From positions 1 to 64,000 of the forward strand of contig JAFQZM010000018.1 in the NCBI GenBank assembly GCA_017405875.1: DNA of 64,000 nucleotides, written 5' to 3'. This document shows, in pieces, positions 1-8,304 of this stretch; position 1 is the stretch's first letter, and the number at the start of each line of letters is the position of its first letter. The translations under genes and the position numbers were made by a program. The notes under the pieces were generated by a model, which saw only the letters and a list, made by a program, of their open reading frames with translations, did not search any database and was not told the origin of the DNA. This DNA comes from a bacterium (GTDB lineage: Bacteria; UBP6; UBA1177).

Positions 1-567
1 TATGTCGGTGACGATAACGGAATCAAAGTCAGAGACCTTGAGACACTTTCTGTTCTCACCTCGGTAAACAACGGATCTGTGCTCGATTTTGCGATAGAAA
101 ACGGTGAAATCGGACTTTACAAAGATGCTTTGTTCTCTCCGGTAGAGATCCGTGATGCAGAAACTCTGACTTTGAAAGCGAACGAGTTCTTTGGATGCTT
201 CGAAATAGAAGTCGGGAGCTCTGGCGGCAGATTCTACCTTTCATGCGATGATGAAACCTACAGATTTGAAGACGACGGAGACGGAGGTATCTCTTTCACC
301 GAGCTTTCGGGTGATATCCGGGAACTTCAGGATGTCTATACTTTCGACGGATATACCTATCTTTATGATGAAAACACTATCTGGATTTCAACAAGCAACG
401 ATGTTCCGGCACTTTGCGGAAACGGCATAGTCGAAGGCGATGAAGTCTGCGACGGAGCACCGATAGACTGTACGGAGCTGGATTCAAATTATGTCAGCGG
501 AACTGCTACCTGTAATTCGACCTGTGACGGCTACAATACAAACAATTGTTCAGATGACGGGTGGTAA
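1..567 (+). CDS. Cys-rich exported/surface protein, 3' end only
   Basis: The frame is open from the first base to TAA at 565-567, so the 5' part lies outside the window. About 188 residues are visible. The first 140 or so are hydrophilic, with short beta-strand-like repeats (VRDLETLSVL, VEIRDAETLTL) that resemble beta-propeller surface proteins. The last 50 residues carry six cysteines and the string CGNGIVEGDEVCDG, the hallmark of the Myxococcus-type cysteine-rich repeat (DUF4215-like), usually found in exported proteins. The export signal cannot be seen because the start is missing. Exact role unknown. The repeat assignment is firm; the propeller is an inference. Confidence 0.75.
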   Translation, partial: YVGDDNGIKVRDLETLSVLTSVNNGSVLDFAIENGEIGLYKDALFSPVEIRDAETLTLKANEFFGCFEIEVGSSGGRFYLSCDDETYRFEDDGDGGISFTELSGDIRELQDVYTFDGYTYLYDENTIWISTSNDVPALCGNGIVEGDEVCDGAPIDCTELDSNYVSGTATCNSTCDGYNTNNCSDDGW

Positions 568-678
568 TCAAGGCGACACACGCCCCCCCGCTTCGCGCCA
601 CCGGATCAACTTGCCACCTGCAACTTGATTCTAGCTTAGAGGGAGAATTCGGTTAACACTCAAAAAAACATTTTTTAT

Positions 679-706
679 TTGACAAGCCCTTTTTAAACCG
701 TATTAT
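679..706 (+). promoter_or_regulatory. Sigma70-type promoter for the TM1266-hydG pair
   Basis: TTGACA at 679-684 and TATTAT at 701-706 are separated by 16 bp, followed directly by CGCGCCG. It lies 72 bp upstream of the first gene. The G+C-rich discriminator recurs at other promoters in this window. Confidence 0.7.
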
Positions 707-777
707 CGCGCCGTTCCGAGGTGCTGGTAACCGGCATCGAAGAGTTTTTTTATTAACTTATCCAAAAGAGGTGTCTG

Positions 778-1062
778 ATGGAGAAGAGAGTCGGATCGGT
801 TCTGATCATCGTTACAGAAAAAGAAAATGTTCCCAAGTTAAACACGATCCTTTCGCAGCACGGCGACATCATTGTCGGCAGAATGGGGCTCAATCTGGGT
901 CTTGCTACGGCGCACGTGATCTCGCTCGTCGTTCACGGAACGACTGACCGCATAGCGTCGCTTACGGGAAAGATCGGGAAACTCAAAGGTTTTGAAGTAA
1001 AATCGGTTTTAAGCAAGTATGTAGAAGAAGATGGAGTTGAAAATGAAGTCACTGAACACTGA
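778..1062 (+). CDS. TM1266-type iron-only hydrogenase system regulator
   Basis: A 94-residue protein with an ACT/NikR-C-like ferredoxin fold pattern: the opening GSVLIIV strand, a central NLGLATAHVISLVVHG and a closing LKGFEVKSVL strand match the TM1266 family, named the putative iron-only hydrogenase system regulator because it sits beside hydrogenase maturation genes. That context holds here, since its 3' end overlaps hydG by 20 bp. AGAGGTG just upstream of ATG 778 serves as the ribosome site. No DNA-binding helix is visible, so a regulatory role is family convention rather than shown. It is probably cytoplasmic and co-transcribed with hydG. Confidence 0.8.
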   Translation: MEKRVGSVLIIVTEKENVPKLNTILSQHGDIIVGRMGLNLGLATAHVISLVVHGTTDRIASLTGKIGKLKGFEVKSVLSKYVEEDGVENEVTEH

Positions 1063-2431
1063 AAAGATTTTTATCGACAGAGAGAAACTTTACGGCCTTA
1101 TCGACCAGAAAGTCACAGACAGCCAGGTCGATGAAGTGCTCAACCGCGCAATGCAGCTCAAAGGGCTTGACCTCAAGGACGCTGCAATACTGCTCAACAT
1201 CAAGGACGAAAAACAGCGCAACAAGGTTTTTGAGGCTGCCGGCAAAGCAAAAGAAATAATTTACGGCAAAAGAATAGTCCTCTTCGCGCCGCTCTATCTC
1301 GGCAACGTATGCACCAACAACTGCGTTTACTGCTCGTTCAGAAAGGACAACACGGCACTCAAACGTGCGATCCTCACCGACGAACAGATCCAGGACGAGA
1401 CGAGACTGCTCCTCAAAATGGGGCACAAAAGACTTCTCGTCATCGGCGGCGAAGCAAGAGCGACGGACGTTGAATACTACGCTCACTCGATCAGAAAAGT
1501 TTACGAGACCAACTGGAACGGCAACACCGTCCGCAGGATCAATGTCGAGATCGCGCCTCAGAGCGAGGACAACTTCAGACTTCTGAAAAAAGAAAAGATC
1601 GGAACATACATCTGCTTCCAGGAAACTTATGACGAAAAACTCTATCCGACTTTCCATCCGAGCGGACTTAAGGCTGACTACGGCTGGAGACTTCTCGTTA
1701 TGGACAGAGCTCTCCGCGCGGGACTCAACGATGTCGGTATAGGCGCACTTTTCGGACTTACCGACTACCGTTTCGAGACTCTTGCACTTCTTGAGCACGC
1801 AAACCACCTCGACAAGACTTTCGGGATCGGACCGCACACGGTCAGCGTTCCGAGGATCGAGCCGGCAGAAGGCGCACCGCTTTCATACAACATTCCGCAT
1901 CCCGTAAGCGATGACGAATTCATGCTTCTGGTCGCAGTTATCAGACTTTCCCTGCCCTACACCGGCATCATCCTTTCGACAAGGGAAAACGACAAAATCA
2001 GAACGCGCCTTCTCCACTACGGCGTCAGCCAGGTCAGCGCGGCAAGCAGGACCAATCCGGGCGGATACGAAGAAGACGAAGCAGGCGCTCAGTTCTCTCT
2101 CGGCGACCACAGATCTGTTGACGAAGTCGTCTCATCGCTCATCGACGGCGGCTACATTCCTTCATTCTGCACGGGCTGCTACCGCAGAGGCCGCGTAGGT
2201 GCTGACTTCATGGATCTCGCAAAACCGGGACTCATTCACGAATTCTGCCTTCCGAACGGAATGCTCACATTCAAAGAATATCTTGAAGACTTCGCTTCTC
2301 CCGAGACCAAGGCGAAAGGCGAAAAACTTCTCGTCAAACTTATGGATGACATCGAAAATCCTGAGAGAAGAGCAAAAACTCAGGAACTTCTCGGTGAAAT
2401 CGAAAAAGGCAAAAGAGACCTCTACTTCTAA
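1043..2431 (+). CDS. hydG: [FeFe]-hydrogenase maturation radical SAM tyrosine lyase HydG
   Basis: This radical SAM enzyme cleaves tyrosine to p-cresol, CO and cyanide and builds the Fe(CO)2(CN) synthon of the [FeFe]-hydrogenase H-cluster. The 462 residues show the radical SAM cluster motif C90-x3-C94-x2-C97 (CTNNCVYC). They also show the HydG-specific C-terminal motif CX2CX22C at C376, C379 and C402, which separates HydG from ThiH. I chose ATG 1043 over ATG 1031 because GGAG at 1033-1036 is six bases away. Length is normal for the family. It follows the TM1266-type gene in one operon and a strong terminator follows. The partners hydE, hydF and the hydrogenase itself are not in the window. The product implies anaerobic hydrogen metabolism. 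Confidence 0.95.
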   Translation: MKSLNTEKIFIDREKLYGLIDQKVTDSQVDEVLNRAMQLKGLDLKDAAILLNIKDEKQRNKVFEAAGKAKEIIYGKRIVLFAPLYLGNVCTNNCVYCSFRKDNTALKRAILTDEQIQDETRLLLKMGHKRLLVIGGEARATDVEYYAHSIRKVYETNWNGNTVRRINVEIAPQSEDNFRLLKKEKIGTYICFQETYDEKLYPTFHPSGLKADYGWRLLVMDRALRAGLNDVGIGALFGLTDYRFETLALLEHANHLDKTFGIGPHTVSVPRIEPAEGAPLSYNIPHPVSDDEFMLLVAVIRLSLPYTGIILSTRENDKIRTRLLHYGVSQVSAASRTNPGGYEEDEAGAQFSLGDHRSVDEVVSSLIDGGYIPSFCTGCYRRGRVGADFMDLAKPGLIHEFCLPNGMLTFKEYLEDFASPETKAKGEKLLVKLMDDIENPERRAKTQELLGEIEKGKRDLYF

Positions 2432-2470
2432 ACCGCAATTTAGATAGATTTTTTCAACAAGCCTTCAAGC

Positions 2471-2499
2471 GCGGGCGGAGCAATCCGCCCGCTTTTTTT
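2471..2499 (+). terminator. Rho-independent terminator after hydG
   Basis: A perfect 9-bp stem (2471-2479 with 2484-2492) closes a GCAA tetraloop and is followed by seven T residues. It ends 13 bp before the convergent helicase gene. Confidence 0.9.
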
Positions 2500-2511
2500 A
2501 TTTAAGAAAGT

Positions 2512-4533
2512 TTATCCTTTTCTGAGTTTTGCAAGCATTGCTTCGATCATTTTGTTCTGATCCAGCGGTGGTCCGCCGTATTTTTCACCGTTAAGCTCCG
2601 ATTCTCTGATAAAAACGGAAGGCTCGGTTTTTCTGGTATTTCCGCGGAATGAAACGGTTTCCGGAATCGTTATAACAAGCCGTTTTTTGGCTCTCGTGAA
2701 TGCGACGTAGGCAAGTCTGCGCTCTTCGTCAACGTTGAATTCCTCTATCGCAAGGTGGTTCGGGAAGCCGCCCTGATAAAATCCCGGGATGAAAACTCTG
2801 TCGAACTCAAGCCCTTTCGCGCTGTGAGCAGTAATTATCGTCACTTTTCCCTCACGGCTCTCCTCTTCTCCGCTACCCAGAAGGGAAACATTGTTCACGA
2901 AACGGGCGAAAAACGACCGCGCTGTCTTGTGCTCAGGAAGCGACGGATCGGTAGAAACCGCATCGAAAAAAGCTGAAATATTATCGAGTTTTATCCTTGC
3001 CACATCTTCGTTTTCGGCACTTTTTCTTATCTCGTTTTCAATTCCTGTCTGCTTTACGAGAAAAGCTGTGAACTGGAGCGGATCTGCCGATTCGAATTTT
3101 TGCTTAAGTTCGTGCATCAAAGCTGAAAAACCGCCGAGAGAAGAGACCTGTTCCGTGCTGAAAAGCGTTTTGTAGATTCCGAAATCCTCGACAAGCTGCA
3201 TGGGAGTAAGTTTCATCGAAGCAGAGACGGAAAAAAACTTTTCCATCGTGCCGCTTCCGATTCCTCTGGCAGGATAGTTGATTATCCTTCGAAGATTTAT
3301 TTCATCGTGCGGATTTAGAAGGATCCTGATATAAGCCAGAATATCCTTGATTTCCTTGTTTTCAAAAAAGCGGCTGCCTCCGACAACGACAAACGGAACG
3401 CCGAAATGCGAAAAGGCGACTTCGAAAAAGCGGGTCTGGAAATTCGCGCGTACGATAACCGCGATATCGTTGTACTTTACTCCTTCAGACTTCCACCGCA
3501 TGATCTCCTGCGCCGTAAATTCAGCCTCTTCCTTTTCGTTCTGCTTTTTGACGACCTTTATACCCTCGCCGGCCTCTCCCTGCCTTGACGCGAAGCACTT
3601 TTTCGGGCTGCGTTTCGTATTGTGGGCAATAAGTTTTCCCGCCGTATCGACGATTTCGCTTATCGAGCGGTAGTTTTCTTCAAGTTTGATTATCGTTACA
3701 TTCTCGAAATCACGCTCAAAATTGAGGATGTTTTCGACATTCGCACCTCGCCAGCTGTAGATGCTCTGGTCGTCGTCGCCTACGACACAGATGTTTTTGT
3801 GAACCGAAGAAAGAAGTTTGACGAACTCGAACTGCGCGCGGTTGGTATCCTGATATTCGTCGACCATTATATATTTGTATTTTGAGGCGTACTTCATCCG
3901 CACAGCATCGTCTTTTTTCAACAGATCGAGCGTCAGAGTTATCAGATCGTCGAAATCGAGCGCGGCACGCACTTTCATCGCCCTGCAGTAAGGTTCGAAA
4001 AGCCTGTTTGCGACTGCGTTAGTAAGGTTTGAAACGAGAAATGACGTTTTTTCACGCAGCGCCGGGTCATTTTTCATCTTTGAAATCGCCGAGACTAAAG
4101 CTTGAGCCGAAAAGCGCTCGGAAGAAACTTTTTCATCAGCCATGACACGCTTCATGAGCTCACTCTGTTCATAAGGCGAATATATCGTGAAATCTGCCGG
4201 ATAACCTATTTTTTCATATTCTCTGTGAAGAATCGAAAGACCGAGCGCATGAAAAGTGCAAAGTGTTACACCCGATGACTTTTCTTCATCATCGAGAAGA
4301 GAATGAAGCCTTTCACGCATCTCACGGGCCGCCTTGTTCGTAAAAGTGACGGCGAGAATGTTCTCAGGCCTGACACCTATTCCGTTGATAAGCCACGCGA
4401 TTCTGTGCGTTATGACACGCGTTTTTCCCGAACCGGCTCCGGCAAAAACAAGGACTGCCCCTTCGGTCGTTTTTACCGCTTTTTCCTGAGGTGCACTAAG
4501 ATTTTTATCCACTTTATTCAAACTTAGCTCCAA
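2512..4533 (-). CDS. UvrD/Rep/PcrA-type superfamily 1 DNA helicase
   Basis: A 3'-5' DNA helicase of the UvrD/Rep group, acting in repair or replication restart. The 673 residues, the length of E. coli Rep, carry Walker A AGAGSGKT (31-38), motif Ia TFTNKAAREM, Walker B/motif II DEYQDT (225-230), motif III GDDDQSIYSWRGA (252-264), a late SAKGLEFDRVF motif V near residue 575 and YVAFTRAKKRL motif VI near 610. The C-terminal tail is short and lacks the long PcrA/UvrD RNA-polymerase-binding tail, which favours Rep-like. It is transcribed alone, towards hydG, with the AT-rich gap 4534-4824 upstream. The choice among Rep, UvrD and PcrA is not settled by sequence alone. Confidence 0.92.
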   Translation of the reverse strand: MELSLNKVDKNLSAPQEKAVKTTEGAVLVFAGAGSGKTRVITHRIAWLINGIGVRPENILAVTFTNKAAREMRERLHSLLDDEEKSSGVTLCTFHALGLSILHREYEKIGYPADFTIYSPYEQSELMKRVMADEKVSSERFSAQALVSAISKMKNDPALREKTSFLVSNLTNAVANRLFEPYCRAMKVRAALDFDDLITLTLDLLKKDDAVRMKYASKYKYIMVDEYQDTNRAQFEFVKLLSSVHKNICVVGDDDQSIYSWRGANVENILNFERDFENVTIIKLEENYRSISEIVDTAGKLIAHNTKRSPKKCFASRQGEAGEGIKVVKKQNEKEEAEFTAQEIMRWKSEGVKYNDIAVIVRANFQTRFFEVAFSHFGVPFVVVGGSRFFENKEIKDILAYIRILLNPHDEINLRRIINYPARGIGSGTMEKFFSVSASMKLTPMQLVEDFGIYKTLFSTEQVSSLGGFSALMHELKQKFESADPLQFTAFLVKQTGIENEIRKSAENEDVARIKLDNISAFFDAVSTDPSLPEHKTARSFFARFVNNVSLLGSGEEESREGKVTIITAHSAKGLEFDRVFIPGFYQGGFPNHLAIEEFNVDEERRLAYVAFTRAKKRLVITIPETVSFRGNTRKTEPSVFIRESELNGEKYGGPPLDQNKMIEAMLAKLRKG

Positions 4534-4573
4534 TTAACAATAATTAGCGGCTAATCAAGCAAAATATGATAGT

Positions 4574-4804
4574 TTTTCCACATTTTTTCAACATTATTGA
4601 GATTTTTATTCAGTTATATGATTTTTCCACAAAATTTCTTCAGTGAGAGTAGCCAACACGGTAATTTCATTAAGCAAAACTGTTGCACATTTTTTTGTGC
4701 AAATCAAGGAAACCTTTGATATCTTAGCGTATTTCGGGCAAAAAAAGGGGGTTTGACAACACAAATGTGGAAAACTTTCCGATGTGTTGAAAAGTTGTGT
4801 AAAA
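4574..4804. promoter_or_regulatory. AT-rich gap with opposed DnaA-box-like 9-mers and a central inverted repeat
   Basis: Between two minus-strand genes lie three forward 9-mers (TTTTCCACA at 4574 and 4623, TTTTCAACA at 4585) and three reverse ones (TGTGGAAAA at 4766, TGTTGAAAA at 4785, TGTGTAAAA at 4796). TTTTCCACA and the complement of TGTGTAAAA each differ from the DnaA box TTATNCACA at one position; the TTTTCAACA pair is weaker. The left group points right and the right group points left. Between them is a perfect inverted repeat, TTGCACA-T6-TGTGCAA (4683-4702). A further TTATCCACT lies at 4505 inside the helicase gene. Binding by DnaA is an inference, and T-rich DNA raises the chance rate. 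Confidence 0.4.
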
Positions 4805-4824
4805 ATCTGTAATTCTGCCATATT

Positions 4825-5502
4825 TTACATGAATCTGCGGTTAAAGGAACGCACCACTACTTTTCTTTCCCCGTTTTCGAGCCGGATGACCGAAAAAACC
4901 AGAACGCCTGCCTCGGGTTTATCCGCTGAATCGAACAATTCAAGCTGCGGGCGGATCATACTTGCCGGAGCAACTTTGTAAGTGCCTGTAAGTATAAGGT
5001 TTACGGGATTTTCCTGAATGCCGGTGAATGCTTCGGCAAGCTCTTCTTCGGACGATTCAGGATCGTTGTAGAAATAGTAAACGACAAAATCGCTCCCCTT
5101 GTCCGGCAGATGAGTGCGCAAGTCGGACGGAAGTCCGGCATCCGCAGGTTTTTTATCATCGTCGCGCTGTTCACCGTGAACCATCGGAAGATCGTCTCCC
5201 CGCCTTTCGGGAACAATGGAAGAGACAAAAAACGAGATTTTATCCTTCTTCACTTTTTGAGGCTCGACGAACTTCAAAGCATCGGTTCCTTTAAGCGTAT
5301 AGAGAATCAATGTATTGTTTTTATTGCATTTTTCTGCATTATCGGCTTCAAGAAAGACAATGTCTTCAAAAACTATACCCTCTTTGAACGAGTTCAGGAG
5401 AACCACGCAGCCGTCATCTTCGGAATAGGTTGAAAAAGACAGAAAGAATACCGCCAGAACGATAAAAGGAATTAAAAGCGGTATGATTATTAGTTTCTTC
5501 AC
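4825..5502 (-). CDS. Membrane-anchored or secreted protein of unknown function
   Basis: 225 residues starting at GTG 5502, the only plausible start before a hydrophobic N-terminal segment (residues 3-24, LIIIPLLIPFIVLAVFFLSF) that is either an uncleaved anchor or a signal peptide. No lipobox is present. The remainder is hydrophilic and probably periplasmic, with two cysteines (about 32 and 59), a basic-acidic stretch near 110-125, and a beta-rich second half (NLILTGTYKVAP, GVLVFSVIRLENG). I recognise no family. It begins 17 bp after the CCA end of tRNA-Pro on the same strand, with no clear ribosome site or promoter of its own, so it is probably read from the tRNA promoter. Confidence 0.7.
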   Translation of the reverse strand: MKKLIIIPLLIPFIVLAVFFLSFSTYSEDDGCVVLLNSFKEGIVFEDIVFLEADNAEKCNKNNTLILYTLKGTDALKFVEPQKVKKDKISFFVSSIVPERRGDDLPMVHGEQRDDDKKPADAGLPSDLRTHLPDKGSDFVVYYFYNDPESSEEELAEAFTGIQENPVNLILTGTYKVAPASMIRPQLELFDSADKPEAGVLVFSVIRLENGERKVVVRSFNRRFM

Positions 5503-5519
5503 GATATTCAGAACAAAAG

Positions 5520-5596
5520 TGGTCGGGATGACTGGGTTCGAACCAGCGACTTCTGCGTCCCGAACGCAGCACTCTACCAGGCTGAGCTACATCCCG
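5520..5596 (-). tRNA. tRNA-Pro, anticodon CGG
   Basis: On the minus strand, 77 nt fold into a full cloverleaf. The acceptor stem is CGGGATG/CATCCCG, the D arm contains GCTCAGCCTGG, the anticodon stem is CTGCG/CGCAG with loop TTCGGGA (anticodon CGG, reading CCG), and the T arm is GCTGG-TTCGAAC-CCAGT. The discriminator is A and the CCA end is encoded in the DNA (5520-5522). The C1-G72 pair is typical of bacterial tRNA-Pro. Confidence 0.97.
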
Positions 5597-5613
5597 ACCC
5601 AAAAAACGGACGC

Positions 5614-5641
5614 TTTATAGCAACTTATTTTAAAATAGCAA
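5614..5641 (-). promoter_or_regulatory. tRNA-Pro promoter
   Basis: On the minus strand, TTGCTA (5641-5636) and TATAAA (5619-5614) lie 16 bp apart and 18 bp before the mature tRNA end, followed by GCGTCCG. It is back to back with the promoter of the dehydratase gene. Confidence 0.7.
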
Positions 5642-5664
5642 ATTTTTTTCACTCTTTTTTTTGT

Positions 5665-5693
5665 TTGACACTCCCTTTAAAATTGTGTAATAG
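5665..5693 (+). promoter_or_regulatory. Promoter for the apeP-Q-R-like block
   Basis: TTGACA at 5665-5670 is followed after 17 bp by TAATAG (5688-5693), overlapping TGTAAT (5686-5691), and then TCACGGG. The gene's ribosome site GGAGG is at 5708-5712, giving a short leader. Confidence 0.65.
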
Positions 5694-5720
5694 TCACGGG
5701 CTTTTTTGGAGGCAGAAAAG

Positions 5721-6230
5721 ATGACTGTTGAAGTACCGAAATTTATTGGTGAAAATGAAATAGAAGAGTATCTGCCGCACCGCGGAAAGATGCTTCTGCT
5801 CTCGCGCATAGTCAGCTACGACATTGAAAAGCACATAATAACGGGCGAATACGACATCACGAAAGAGTGCATTTTTTATGAAAAAGAGGCTGACGGCATC
5901 CCGAGTTGGGTGAGTTTCGAGCTTATGGCTCAGACTGTCTGCACTCTTACAGGAATCGCCCACAAACTTTTCGGCAGAAAAATCCTTCCCGGAATGATTC
6001 TTTCAGTCACAGGCTTCAAAACGAAAAGAGAGTGGTTCAAAGCCGGAGAAACGGTGAGAATGAGGATGACTGAAGACTACTGCGATGCAGAATCGGCGCT
6101 TTACAACTACATCGGCGAGCTTTTTACTTCTGACGGCGGCGAAGAACCTACAGTCACGGCGAAAATTTCGGCGATAGAAATAGAAAGTCTTGAACAACTT
6201 AAGGAAATAAGGGGGCGTTATCTTGAGTAA
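5721..6230 (+). CDS. apeP: ApeP-like 3-hydroxyacyl-ACP dehydratase (hotdog fold)
   Basis: Predicted to dehydrate 3-hydroxyacyl-ACP intermediates during polyene chain extension. The 169 residues form one FabA/FabZ-like hotdog domain: YLPHRGKMLLLSR at 18-30 supplies the catalytic His20, and E67 in SFELMAQT matches the acidic active-site residue on the hotdog helix. ATG 5721 has GGAGG eight bases upstream; the frame opens slightly earlier at a TTG without a ribosome site. Its 3' end overlaps the ketoreductase gene by 8 bp, and the order dehydratase-ketoreductase-ketosynthase is that of apeP-apeQ-apeR in E. coli aryl polyene clusters. The symbol is by homology and order; a fatty-acid role cannot be excluded. 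Confidence 0.75.
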   Translation: MTVEVPKFIGENEIEEYLPHRGKMLLLSRIVSYDIEKHIITGEYDITKECIFYEKEADGIPSWVSFELMAQTVCTLTGIAHKLFGRKILPGMILSVTGFKTKREWFKAGETVRMRMTEDYCDAESALYNYIGELFTSDGGEEPTVTAKISAIEIESLEQLKEIRGRYLE

Positions 6231-6972
6231 TTCCGACAAAACCATACTCGTAACAGGCGCAAGCGGCGGCATCGGAAGGGCGATCGCAGTTGAAGCGGCG
6301 AAAGCGGGATATTTTGTAATCTGCCACTACAACAGAGGAGCCGAACGCGCTCAGGAAACTCTTAACCTCATCAAAGAGGCAGGCGGAAACGGCGAAATCG
6401 TAAAATTTGACGTAACCAACCGCGAAGAATGCCGCGAAATACTCAACAAAATAACAGAAGAAAAAGGTCCGCTCTGGGCAGTAGTCAGCAATGCCGGAAT
6501 CACCCGCGACAACGTCTTCGCCGCAATGAAAGGAGACGAGTGGGACGACGTCATCAGAACCGATCTCGACAGTTTCTACAACGTGATCCAGCCGCTCGTC
6601 ATGCCGATGGCACGCAGAAGCAACAAGCGCGGCGGCAGGATAATCGCGATCTCTTCGATAACAGGCATCAAGGGAAACCGCGGACAGGTGAACTACAGCG
6701 CAGCAAAAGCGGGAATAATCGGCGCTGCGAGGGCTCTGGCTCTTGAACTTGCATCGAGGAAAATCACTGTAAACTGTATTGCTCCCGGACTAATAGAAAC
6801 CGACATGATAAAAGGGATCATCCCTGAAATGTATGACAAAATAATCGAAAGCATACCGATGAACAGAATCGGAAAACCTGAAGAAATTGCATCACTTGCA
6901 GTATTTTTACTCTCTGAAGAATCCGGATATATCACCAAACAGGTAATCTCTGTAAACGGAGGATTGGAATGA
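6223..6972 (+). CDS. apeQ: 3-oxoacyl-ACP reductase, FabG/ApeQ-like
   Basis: An NAD(P)H-dependent short-chain dehydrogenase that would reduce 3-oxoacyl-ACP to 3-hydroxyacyl-ACP. The 249 residues show the cofactor motif TGASGGIG (11-18), SNAG (89-92) in place of NNAG, and the catalytic set S145, Y158 and K162 (ISS...YSAAK). It starts at TTG 6223, with AAGGGGG just upstream and 8 bp of overlap with the dehydratase, so the three genes look translationally linked. The 3' end overlaps the ketosynthase as ATGA. This is one of at least two chain-extension gene groups in the window belonging to the same pathway. Confidence 0.88.
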   Translation: MSNSDKTILVTGASGGIGRAIAVEAAKAGYFVICHYNRGAERAQETLNLIKEAGGNGEIVKFDVTNREECREILNKITEEKGPLWAVVSNAGITRDNVFAAMKGDEWDDVIRTDLDSFYNVIQPLVMPMARRSNKRGGRIIAISSITGIKGNRGQVNYSAAKAGIIGAARALALELASRKITVNCIAPGLIETDMIKGIIPEMYDKIIESIPMNRIGKPEEIASLAVFLLSEESGYITKQVISVNGGLE

Positions 6973-8228
6973 ACTTTTTGAGACATGACGGCAAACGCCG
7001 TGTCGTAGTAACGGGCGGCGGAATGCTCTCTTCGCTCGGTAGAAGCTGGGAAGAGGCTTTCACCAACTTAAAAGCATGCAAAAACAGGATTTCATATATG
7101 CCCGAATGGGAGCGCTTCACAAAGATGAATACGCGCCTCGCTTCACCTTACAAAGAGGAACTTCCTACTTATCCGCGCAAAAAGATCCGCGGAATGGGAA
7201 GAGTCGCACTCCTTTCGCTTGTCGCTACCGAAGATGCGCTCAAAGTCGCAGGGCTCCTGGCTGAAAACGGAGACGTTATCGAAGAGCTCAAAAACGGTCG
7301 TACCGGCATTGCTTACGGCACCTGCATGGGAAGTTTAGACGCCGTAAACGCTCTGGCTACAATGATGACGACAGGCGACACTTCGAAATTCGATTCGCAG
7401 ACCTACATCAAGGCGATGCCGCAGACAAATGCCTGCAACCTTTCTGTTTTTTACCAGATCCGCGGCAGAATGATAATCACAGACACGGCCTGCACTTCCG
7501 GAAGCCAGGCAGTAGGTTACGGATACGAAGCGATAGCAGACGGCAGACAGGATATGATGATCTGCGGCGGTGCGGAAGAACTTTCGGCTCCGAATGCCGC
7601 TATTTTCGATACTCTTGGTCAGGCGAGCTTCAAAAACAAAACTCCCGAAGCAACTCCGAGATGCTTTGATAAAGATAGAGACGGCTTAGTAATCGGCGAA
7701 GGTGCCGGAACTTTGATTTTGGAAGACCTTGAACACGCAGTAAAACGCGGTGCAAAGATATTCTGCGAAATCGCAGGTTTTGCAACGAATGCAGACGGAT
7801 TTCACATCACAAGCCCGAATTACTACACGCAGGGGCTCTGCATGGAAGCAGCTCTCGCGAACGCAAACATCACTTCAGACGATATCGGTTACGTCAACGC
7901 TCACGGCACAGCAACTTATTACGGCGACATCTCCGAAACAACGGCAGTCCACAACGTTTTCAAACGTCCGGTTCCACTTTCATCGACAAAAAGCTACGTC
8001 GGACATCTGCTCGGCGCTTGCGGTGCGATAGAAAGCTGGATCACGATAAACATGATGAACGAAAACTGGTATCACCCGAACGTAAACCTTGACGAACTCG
8101 ATCCGCAGTGCGCTCCGCTCGGCTATATCAAAGGCCAGGGCATGGAAATGGACTGCGAATACGTCATGTCGAACAACTTCGCTTTCGGCGGAATCAACAC
8201 GTCACTGATTTTCAAGAAATTCAAATAA
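6969..8228 (+). CDS. apeR: Beta-ketoacyl-ACP synthase (FabF-type, ApeR-like)
   Basis: A condensing enzyme joining malonyl-ACP to a growing acyl chain. The 419 residues form a thiolase-fold KAS with an intact Cys-His-His triad: C175 in DTACTSGS, H312 in NAHGTAT and H346 in KSYVGHLLGA. Because the Cys is present it is an active KAS, not a chain-length factor. Start ATG overlaps the ketoreductase stop (ATGA at 6969-6972). The block ends here; the next gene is convergent, beyond a repeat at 8235-8301. A second KAS at 36071 belongs to another block of the same pathway. Confidence 0.88.
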   Translation: MNFLRHDGKRRVVVTGGGMLSSLGRSWEEAFTNLKACKNRISYMPEWERFTKMNTRLASPYKEELPTYPRKKIRGMGRVALLSLVATEDALKVAGLLAENGDVIEELKNGRTGIAYGTCMGSLDAVNALATMMTTGDTSKFDSQTYIKAMPQTNACNLSVFYQIRGRMIITDTACTSGSQAVGYGYEAIADGRQDMMICGGAEELSAPNAAIFDTLGQASFKNKTPEATPRCFDKDRDGLVIGEGAGTLILEDLEHAVKRGAKIFCEIAGFATNADGFHITSPNYYTQGLCMEAALANANITSDDIGYVNAHGTATYYGDISETTAVHNVFKRPVPLSSTKSYVGHLLGACGAIESWITINMMNENWYHPNVNLDELDPQCAPLGYIKGQGMEMDCEYVMSNNFAFGGINTSLIFKKFK

Positions 8229-8234
8229 ACAGGT

Positions 8235-8301
8235 TCACGGAATCCCGATATCACGGAATCCCGGATCGTAATCACGAGATCTCGAGATCTCGATATCTCG
8301 G
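8235..8301. repeat. Direct repeat plus palindromic tract between convergent genes
   Basis: TCACGGAATCCCG occurs twice (8235-8247 and 8251-8263), followed by a perfect 18-bp palindrome of nested CGAGATCTC units (8275-8292) and a degenerate continuation to 8301. It fills almost the whole 76-bp gap between two convergent genes, where it could act as a two-way terminator. There is no T-run, so simple intrinsic termination is doubtful. Confidence 0.7.
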
Positions 8302-8304
8302 CAA

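Noticed and set aside
1049-1837. Long minus-strand frame opposite hydG
   Set aside because: Mirror frame of a clear, conserved gene; composition is Val/Ser/Phe-rich and unlike a real protein.
4606-4821. Minus-strand open frame of 71 codons in the AT-rich gap
   Set aside because: No ribosome site, no recognisable domain, and it spans the repeated 9-mers and the inverted repeat.
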